26,273 bases of DNA from Rhodosalinus sp041685465 (lineage in GTDB: Bacteria > Pseudomonadota > Alphaproteobacteria > Rhodobacterales > Rhodobacteraceae). Positions 21,101 through 26,273 of this stretch are shown here, one piece after another. Positions within the stretch are counted from its first letter, which is position 1. The number at the start of each line of letters is the position of its first letter. The translations under genes were made by a program, and so were the position numbers. The notes under the pieces are model-generated. The model saw only the letters and a program-made list of their open reading frames with translations. It searched no databases and had not been told where the DNA came from. The stretch covers positions 1 through 26,273 of the forward strand of contig NZ_JAWLFS010000006.1 in the NCBI RefSeq assembly GCF_041685465.1. The letters run 5' to 3'.

Positions 21101-22275
21101 CAGGATGTGCGTTCCGAAATGACCTGCCCGGCGACGCGCCGGGCCGAACCGTCTATATGGAGCACGGTTTCGAGGTCGAAAGAGGCATCAATGCGACCCG
21201 GCTCTGACGAAAGGCGGGAGAGCACCTCCTCGACCACCTCCGCCATCTCGAGGAAGCCGATTCGCCCGGCGATGAAGCCGTCGAGCGCGATCTCTTTCGC
21301 GGCGTTGAAGGCCGCCCCGGAAAGCCCGCCGCGCGCCATCACCTCCCGCGCGAGGCGCAGCGCGGGGTAGCGCCGGTCGTCGGGCGCGCGGAACGTGAGC
21401 TGCCCGAGCGCGGCGAGGTCCAGCCGCTCCACCGGAAGCGCGCGGCGTTCGGGCCAGTTGAGCGCGTAGCCGATCGCGTGCCGCATGTCCGGCGGGCCGA
21501 CATGCGCCATGAGCGCGCCATCGGCGAATCCCACGAGCGCGTGCACGATCGATTCGGGGTGTACCAGCACCTCGATCCGCGCGGGCTCGACGCCGAAGAG
21601 CTCCCGCGCCTCGATGACTTCCAGCGCCTTGTTGAACATCGAGGCGCTGTCGATGGTGATGCGCTGGCCCATGTCCCAGTTCGGGTGCGTCGCGGCCTCG
21701 GCCGGCGTGGCGTGGGCGAGCCGCTCCAGCGGCCAGTCGCGGAAGGCGCCGCCCGAGGCGGTAATGACGATGCGCTCCACCGCTGCGCGGTCCTCGCCGA
21801 CGAGGCCCTGAAAGACGGCGGAGTGCTCGCTGTCCACGGGCAGGACGGTCGCGCCGTGGCGCCGCGCGGTCGCCATCACGAGGGGACCGGCGCAGACCAT
21901 GCTCTCCTTGTTGGCGAGCGCGAGGGTCGCCCCCTGCTCCAGCGCCGCGAGGCCGGGAGCGAGACCGGCGGCGCCGACGATGGCCGACATCACCCAGTCC
22001 GCGGGACGTGCCGCAGCCTCGATCAGCGCGCCCTGCCCGGCCGCCGCCTCCACGCCCGAGCCGTCGAGCGCGGCGCGCAGCTCCTCGAGGTGCTCCTCAT
22101 GCGCCGTCACCGCCACCGCGGCGCCGAGCCGGCGCGCGTCCTCGGCCAGCTGCGCGACGTTGCGCCCGCCGGTCAGCGCGACGACCTCGAAGGTGCCCGG
22201 CGGCGCGCGGTCGATCAGGTCGATCGTGTTCTGCCCGATCGAGCCCGTCGCACCGAGGATCGAGACCCGCCTCAT
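21100..22275 (-). CDS. dxr: 1-deoxy-D-xylulose 5-phosphate reductoisomerase
   Basis: The 391-residue NADPH-dependent enzyme makes 2-C-methyl-D-erythritol 4-phosphate, the committed step of the MEP pathway. The Rossmann GATGSIGQNT is at 8-17, LANKESMVCAG near 119-129, the metal-binding DSEHSA near 147-152, and the catalytic loop region HPNWDMGQRITIDSASMFNKALEVIEA is intact in its key residues (the Trp and Met of the flexible lid are present). The ATG overlaps the cdsA stop as ATGA. The length is standard. Its product ultimately feeds UppS, encoded two genes earlier in the same operon. Confidence 0.96.
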   Translation of the reverse strand: MRRVSILGATGSIGQNTIDLIDRAPPGTFEVVALTGGRNVAQLAEDARRLGAAVAVTAHEEHLEELRAALDGSGVEAAAGQGALIEAAARPADWVMSAIVGAAGLAPGLAALEQGATLALANKESMVCAGPLVMATARRHGATVLPVDSEHSAVFQGLVGEDRAAVERIVITASGGAFRDWPLERLAHATPAEAATHPNWDMGQRITIDSASMFNKALEVIEARELFGVEPARIEVLVHPESIVHALVGFADGALMAHVGPPDMRHAIGYALNWPERRALPVERLDLAALGQLTFRAPDDRRYPALRLAREVMARGGLSGAAFNAAKEIALDGFIAGRIGFLEMAEVVEEVLSRLSSEPGRIDASFDLETVLHIDGSARRVAGQVISERTS

Positions 22276-23060
22276 GTCGCCGCCCCCGGCGGGAAGCGCA
22301 CCACCTGCTCGGCGATCAGCACGAGAAGCGCCGCGCCGAGCATCCCGTCGAACCGGTCGAGGAGCCCGCCGTGCCCGGGAAGGAGGGCCGAGCTGTCCTT
22401 GACGCCGAGGTGGCGCTTCATCGCGCTCTCCGCGACGTCGCCCATCTGCGCGGCCATGGCGACGGCGACCGAGACGCCGATCAGCCCTGCGCCCGCGCCG
22501 GTGGCCCCTGCGAAGCCGGCGCCCACGGCGCCCCCGCCGATCCAGCCGGCGACGGTGCCGGACCATGTCTTCTTGGGGCTGATGCGGGGCCAGAACTTCG
22601 GCCCGCCAAGGGCGCGCCCGGCGAAATAGCCCGCCACGTCGCTCGCCACCACCACAGCCACCAGCCAGAGCATCCAGAGCGCGCCGAAATCGTCGCGCAC
22701 CCCCATCATGCCGAACCCGGCGAGGCAGACGAGCGCCGTGTACCCCATGCAGAGCGCCCGATCACGCGCGATGATCCCGAAGCCCAGAAGCGCCGGCGCG
22801 AGCAGCACGGGCAGCGCAAGACCGGGCGGCAGGTAGATCGCGGCGAGCACCGCCACCCCCGCCGCCGCGCCGAGCCCGCGACGCACCGCGGGCCGCCGGT
22901 CGAGCATGCCCCCGAGTTCCCAGATCATCAGGCCGCTGACGACGGCGACCAGCGCGTGAAACGCGTGACCGCCGGCCCAGATGCCTGCCGCGCCCACCGC
23001 AACCAATCCCGCCCCGGTGGCGAGGCGGGTGCCGAGATCGCCCCAGGCGGCGCCGCTCAC
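22272..23060 (-). CDS. cdsA: phosphatidate cytidylyltransferase (CDP-diacylglycerol synthase), GTG start
   Basis: The 262-residue polytopic inner-membrane enzyme turns phosphatidate and CTP into CDP-diacylglycerol, precursor of all phospholipids. The family signature is intact near residues 210-237: SAMKRHLGVKDSS, then LPGHGGLLDRFD with its metal-binding acidic residues. The preceding region is alanine/glycine-rich with about seven hydrophobic stretches. The start is GTG at 23060, four nucleotides after the uppS stop; no ATG fits. PgpA, encoded at the left of this window, acts later in the same phospholipid route. Confidence 0.95.
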   Translation of the reverse strand: MSGAAWGDLGTRLATGAGLVAVGAAGIWAGGHAFHALVAVVSGLMIWELGGMLDRRPAVRRGLGAAAGVAVLAAIYLPPGLALPVLLAPALLGFGIIARDRALCMGYTALVCLAGFGMMGVRDDFGALWMLWLVAVVVASDVAGYFAGRALGGPKFWPRISPKKTWSGTVAGWIGGGAVGAGFAGATGAGAGLIGVSVAVAMAAQMGDVAESAMKRHLGVKDSSALLPGHGGLLDRFDGMLGAALLVLIAEQVVRFPPGAAT

Positions 23061-23064
23061 GCGC

Positions 23065-23826
23065 TCACCGCGCCGCGGCGCCGCGCGACGGCACCGCGCC
23101 GAAGCGCCGGTCGCGCCGCCCGAAACTCTTCAGCAGGCGGCCGAACTCCTCGCGTGTGAAATCGGGCCAGAGCGTGTCCACGAACTCGTATTCCGAATAG
23201 GCCGACTGCCAGAGCAGGAAGTTGGAGATGCGGGCCTCGCCGCTCGTGCGGATGACGAGGTCCGGGTCGGGCAATACACATGTGTCGAGATAGCGCGGCA
23301 GCGTCTCCTCGTCCACGTCCTCGGGGCGCAGGCGACCGCGGCCCACGTCCTCGGCCAAGCGTTTCGTGGCGCGCGCCACCTCGTCCCGGCCGCCGTAATT
23401 GAGCGCCACGGTCAGGTTGGTGCCGCGGCAGCCGGCGGTCATCTCCTCGAGTTCGTCCATGAGCCCGATCAGCTTGGCGTCGAGGCGCACGCGGTCGCCG
23501 ATGAAACGCACGCGCACGTCGTTGGCCATGAGCGCCCGCGCCTCGCGGCGGATGTAACCGCGGAAGAGGTTCATCAGGCCCGCCACCTCGGCCTGCGTGC
23601 GCTTCCAGTTCTCCGTCGAGAAGGCGAAGACGGTCAGGTACTCCACGCCGTAGTCCGGGCAGGACTCGACGATCTCGCGCACGCGCTGCGCGCCGGCGTG
23701 GTGACCGAACAGGCGCGGACGCCCGCGCTGCGTCGCCCAGCGGCCGTTGCCGTCCATGATGATGGCCACGTGGCGCGGGCCGAGGCGCGCCGCGGCCGCG
23801 GCGCCGTCGCTGGCGTCCTCCGGCAT
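23065..23826 (-). CDS. uppS: undecaprenyl diphosphate synthase (cis-prenyltransferase)
   Basis: The 253-residue enzyme extends farnesyl diphosphate to C55 undecaprenyl diphosphate, the lipid carrier for peptidoglycan and O-antigen. AIIMDGNGRWA is at 21-31 with catalytic-type Asp25. VFAFSTENWKR and the C-terminal RTSGEARISNFLLWQSAYSE block, which binds isopentenyl diphosphate and Mg2+, follow. The N-terminal 15 residues are variable and alanine-rich, and the C-terminus has a basic tail. It starts four nucleotides after the frr stop and has no obvious ribosome site of its own, suggesting coupling. Confidence 0.96.
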   Translation of the reverse strand: MPEDASDGAAAAARLGPRHVAIIMDGNGRWATQRGRPRLFGHHAGAQRVREIVESCPDYGVEYLTVFAFSTENWKRTQAEVAGLMNLFRGYIRREARALMANDVRVRFIGDRVRLDAKLIGLMDELEEMTAGCRGTNLTVALNYGGRDEVARATKRLAEDVGRGRLRPEDVDEETLPRYLDTCVLPDPDLVIRTSGEARISNFLLWQSAYSEYEFVDTLWPDFTREEFGRLLKSFGRRDRRFGAVPSRGAAAR

Positions 23827-23830
23827 GCGC

Positions 23831-24397
23831 TCAGACCTGCATGATTTCGGCTTGCTTGGCCTCGAGCGCCTCGTCCACCGCCTTGATGTAGCGGTCGGTG
23901 AGCGCCTGCACTTCCTCCTCGTAGAGTTTCTGATCGTCCTCGGAGAGGCCGGCGGCCTTCGCCTTCTTGATCTGGTCCATGCCGTCGCGCCGCACGTTGC
24001 GGATCGCCACGCGCGCGCTTTCGGCGTACTGCGCCGCCACCTTGCCCAGATCGCGGCGGCGTTCCTCGTTCAGCTCGGGGATGGGCAGCATGATGATGGT
24101 GCCGTTGAGCTGCGGATTGATGCCCAGCCCGGACTCGCGGATCGCCTTCTCGACCTTTCCGACGAGGCTCTTGTCCCAGACGTTGATCGTGATCATCCGC
24201 GATTCGGGCACGTTGATCGTGCCCACCTGGTTGATCGGCGTGCGCTGCCCGTAGGCCTCGACCATCACCGGCTCCAGCATGGAGGAGGAGGCCCGCCCGG
24301 TGCGCAGGCTGGCGAGTTCGCCTTTCAGGGAACTCATCGCCCCCTTCATGCGCCGTTCGAGGTCGTCGGTGTCGATTTCGATCTCGTCGTCTGCCAT
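23831..24397 (-). CDS. frr: ribosome recycling factor
   Basis: The 188-residue two-domain factor splits post-termination ribosomes together with EF-G. It carries LERRMKGAMSSLKGELASLRTGRAS at the start of the three-helix bundle (about 13-37), GINPQLNGTIIMLPIPELNEERRRDL in the middle, and VRRDGMDQIKK followed by the C-terminal helix. Length and order are standard. The pairing pyrH-frr is widely conserved in bacteria. A purine-rich GAGGGAAAGAA stretch lies 7-20 nt upstream of the ATG. Confidence 0.97.
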   Translation of the reverse strand: MADDEIEIDTDDLERRMKGAMSSLKGELASLRTGRASSSMLEPVMVEAYGQRTPINQVGTINVPESRMITINVWDKSLVGKVEKAIRESGLGINPQLNGTIIMLPIPELNEERRRDLGKVAAQYAESARVAIRNVRRDGMDQIKKAKAAGLSEDDQKLYEEEVQALTDRYIKAVDEALEAKQAEIMQV

Positions 24398-24445
24398 CGT
24401 TCTTTTCTTTCCCTCGGACGCGGCGCGCGCCGCGTCAGACTATCT

Positions 24446-25174
24446 TCAGCCGTGTACCATTGTATAGGCACCCTCGCCCGCGAGGATGCCGCGGAAGCCG
24501 CCCGGCTCGTCGAGCGAGAACACGATGATCGGCAGCGCGTTATCCCGCGCCAGCGCGATCGCCGAGGCGTCCATGACCTTCAGGTGGTCGGCGAGCACCT
24601 GATCGTAGGTGATGCGGTCGTAGCGCCTGGCGTCCGGGTTCGACATCGGGTCGGAATCATAGACCCCGTCGACTTTCGTTCCCTTGAAGATCACCTCGCA
24701 GGCCATCTCGTTGGCGCGCAGCGTCGCGGCGGTGTCGGTGGTGAAATACGGGTTTCCGGTGCCGGCCGCGAAGATGCAGACGCGCTTCTTCTCGAGGTGG
24801 CGCACCGCGCGGCGGCGGATGTAGGGCTCGCAGATCTGGTCCATCGGGATCGCGCTGATCACCCGCGTGAAGACACCCAGGCTCTCGAGCGCGGACTGCA
24901 TCGCCAGCGCGTTCATCACCGTCGCGAGCATCCCCATGTAGTCGGCGGTGGTGCGTTCCATCCCCTGCGCGGCCCCCTGAAGGCCCCGGAACACGTTGCC
25001 GCCGCCGATCACCATGCAGATCTCGACGCCCATCTCGTGCACCGCCGCCACCTCGCGCGCGATGTGCGAGACGGTGGGCGGGTGAAGCCCGTAGGAGGTA
25101 TCGCCCATGAGCGCCTCGCCCGAGAGTTTCAGCATGACGCGCCGATAGGCGGTCTTGGGGGGCTCTGGGGCCAT
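24446..25174 (-). CDS. pyrH: UMP kinase
   Basis: The 242-residue hexameric amino-acid-kinase-fold enzyme phosphorylates UMP to UDP, the entry to all pyrimidine nucleotides. The N-terminal RVMLKLSGEALMG, the GGGNVFRG loop, the GTGNPYFTTDTAA catalytic stretch and FKGTKVDGVYDSDP are all visible. The start at 25174 (MAPEPPKT) has GGAG at 25185-25188 ten bases upstream, giving the standard length; longer frames upstream overlap the divergent control region. It is the first gene of the long minus-strand envelope run. Confidence 0.96.
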   Translation of the reverse strand: MAPEPPKTAYRRVMLKLSGEALMGDTSYGLHPPTVSHIAREVAAVHEMGVEICMVIGGGNVFRGLQGAAQGMERTTADYMGMLATVMNALAMQSALESLGVFTRVISAIPMDQICEPYIRRRAVRHLEKKRVCIFAAGTGNPYFTTDTAATLRANEMACEVIFKGTKVDGVYDSDPMSNPDARRYDRITYDQVLADHLKVMDASAIALARDNALPIIVFSLDEPGGFRGILAGEGAYTMVHG

Positions 25175-25194
25175 GTTGCACGCACTCCGGGGCA

Positions 25195-25240
25195 CTCGTA
25201 GGATCGCGCGCAAAATGTCGCAAAACCCCGGCGGGTTCAA
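25195..25240. promoter_or_regulatory. divergent control region between pyrH and miaA with a direct repeat
   Basis: CGCAAAA occurs twice with a 10-bp period at 25209-25215 and 25219-25225, in the most AT-rich part of the 116-bp gap. On the minus strand TTGAAC at 25240-25235, or TTGCGA at 25223-25218 with TACGAG 17 bp further at 25200-25195, could serve pyrH. None of these is a strong match. Confidence 0.3.
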
Positions 25241-25290
25241 TCCGGCCCGCACAGCGCCCCCGCCGCAGCGCCCGACGAGGCACCAGGCCC

Positions 25291-26178
25291 TTGGAAATCG
25301 AGGACATCCCCGCCGACCGTCACGTCCTGATCGCCGGCCCGACGGCAAGCGGCAAGTCCGCGCTCGCCCTCCGCCTCGCCGAGCGGCAGGGGGGCGTGAT
25401 CGTGAATGCGGACGCCGTGCAGGTGCACCGGGTCTGGCGCGTGCTCAGCGCGCGGCCCGCGCCGGCCGAGGAGGCGCGCGCGCCGCATGCGCTCTACGGC
25501 TTCCTCGCGCCCGAGGCGGAATACTCCGTCGGCCAGTGGCTGCGCGACCTGGAGCCGCGTCTTCACGGGGGCGACAGATTGATCCTCGTCGGCGGCACCG
25601 GCCTCTATTTCTCGGCGCTGACCGAAGGGCTGGCGGACATCCCGGCGATCCCGGAGCCGGTGCGCGCCGAGGCAGCGGAGCGCATCGCCGAGGGCGGCAC
25701 CGCGGCGCTGCTCGCGGAGCTCGACGCGGCCACGGCATCGCGCATCGACCGCGCGAATCCGGCTCGGGTGCGCCGCGCCTGGGAGGTCTTGCGCGCCACC
25801 GGGCGCGGGTTGGCCCAGTGGCAGGACGAGACCGGGCCGCCGCGCCTGCCGCTCGGCGACACGGTGCCGTTGCGGATCGATGCGCCGCGCGACTGGCTCG
25901 CCACGCGAATCGAACGGCGCTTCGACGCGATGCTCGCACAGGGCGCGCTCGACGAGGTGCGGGCCGTGCTGCCAATCTGGCGCGGCGATCTGCCGGCGTC
26001 CAAGGCCATCGGCGCCCCGGAGCTGGTCGCGCACCTGCAGGACGGGATTCCCCTCGAGGACGCACGCGCGCAGGCCGTGGCGGCCACGCGCCGCTTCGCC
26101 AAGCGCCAGCGCACGTGGTTTCGCGCGCGGATGCGCGCCTGGCACGGCGTCGACGCGCGCGGGCTCCCGCGCGCCTAA
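25291..26178 (+). CDS. miaA: tRNA dimethylallyltransferase (TTG start)
   Basis: The 295-residue enzyme transfers a dimethylallyl group to N6 of A37 in tRNAs reading UNN codons. The P-loop GPTASGKS is at 16-23, followed by NADAVQVHRVWRVLSARP, the GGTGLYFSALTEGL block that shapes the prenyl site, and RAWEVLRATGRGLAQWQ. The C-terminus has the KRQRTWFR motif used in tRNA binding. No ATG or GTG is in frame near the conserved N-terminus. TTG at 25291 directly before EIEDIPADRHVLIAGPT gives the family length, with GAGG at 25277-25280 as a weak ribosome site. The donor, dimethylallyl diphosphate, comes from the MEP pathway represented by ispF and dxr here. Confidence 0.93.
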   Translation: MEIEDIPADRHVLIAGPTASGKSALALRLAERQGGVIVNADAVQVHRVWRVLSARPAPAEEARAPHALYGFLAPEAEYSVGQWLRDLEPRLHGGDRLILVGGTGLYFSALTEGLADIPAIPEPVRAEAAERIAEGGTAALLAELDAATASRIDRANPARVRRAWEVLRATGRGLAQWQDETGPPRLPLGDTVPLRIDAPRDWLATRIERRFDAMLAQGALDEVRAVLPIWRGDLPASKAIGAPELVAHLQDGIPLEDARAQAVAATRRFAKRQRTWFRARMRAWHGVDARGLPRA

Positions 26179-26273
26179 TGCCGCGTCGGTGCACGGCCGC
26201 CATGGGCCGATTTGTGCCGGGATCGTGAAAGGCGGGTTGGCAAGGCGGGGGGCGATGCGCCATGCAGGGGCGG
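26179..26273. other. right-end intergenic sequence, no feature seen
   Basis: The last 95 bp after miaA are GC-rich and contain only very short open frames. No terminator, promoter or gene start can be supported before the window ends. Confidence 0.5.

Noticed and set aside
25226..25250. tRNA T-arm-like GGTTCAATCC on the plus strand
   Set aside because: No acceptor stem, anticodon arm or D arm can be folded around it; chance similarity in the pyrH-miaA gap.
1..26273. A new defence, mobile or biosynthetic system
   Set aside because: Nearly all genes belong to well-known core families in a conserved order. There is no integrase, transposase, CRISPR, toxin-antitoxin pair or cluster of unknown genes; the COQ10/RatA-like protein lacks the RatB neighbour and is better read as a lipid-binding protein.

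Overview
The window is a GC-rich (roughly 70%) chromosomal segment whose gene content and order fit an alphaproteobacterium of the Rhodobacteraceae (Roseobacter/Rhodobacter group). The main pointers are the chain pyrH-frr-uppS-cdsA-dxr-rseP-bamA-skp-fabZ-lpxA-lpxI-lpxB, LpxI in place of LpxH, an ispF-pgpA-cinA-ratA block, an IalB-family protein and a GlxA-type regulator. The assignment is from gene content and protein character only. I see no tRNA, rRNA, CRISPR array, phage gene, transposase or integrase.

Layout. Bases 1-1462 (+) hold the end of ispF (probably the IspF half of a fused IspDF), pgpA and cinA, closely packed. They converge on, and overlap by 43 bp, a COQ10/RatA-type lipid-binding protein gene on the minus strand. 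From 1986 (+) come hpt, a 62-residue membrane protein, a cytochrome c556 and an anchored dihaem cytochrome c. A GlxA-type AraC regulator follows (4336-5340). A BIME-like double palindrome separates it from a convergent PQQ-type sugar dehydrogenase (minus). Bases 6730-12118 (+) are a complete branched-chain amino-acid-type ABC transporter in the order binding protein, LivG, LivF, LivH, LivM, ending in a good intrinsic terminator. The next gap holds a promoter-like element followed 50 bp later by a second intrinsic terminator, which together suggest a roughly 70-nt RNA. An IalB-family periplasmic protein comes after it.

Bases 13026-25174 (minus) form one long run of envelope genes, read from right to left: pyrH, frr, uppS, cdsA, dxr, rseP, an unlisted 44-residue membrane peptide, bamA, skp, fabZ, lpxA, lpxI, lpxB. 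They link UMP and ribosome recycling to isoprenoid carrier synthesis, CDP-diacylglycerol, envelope-stress proteolysis, outer-membrane protein assembly and lipid A. Neighbours are 0-5 nt apart or overlap, except around the bamA promoter region and the gaps before skp's downstream neighbour fabZ and between pyrH and frr. miaA (+) starts divergently at the right end.

Assessment. Most of the window is ordinary core genome, and I find no convincing new multi-gene system. The points worth a second look are small: three housekeeping genes (rseP, lpxA, miaA) whose best start is TTG; the candidate small RNA near 12235-12305; two very short ORFs (19539-19673 and 9614-9769); the BIME-like element that supplies a gene's stop codon; and enlarged or altered Liv transporter subunits.
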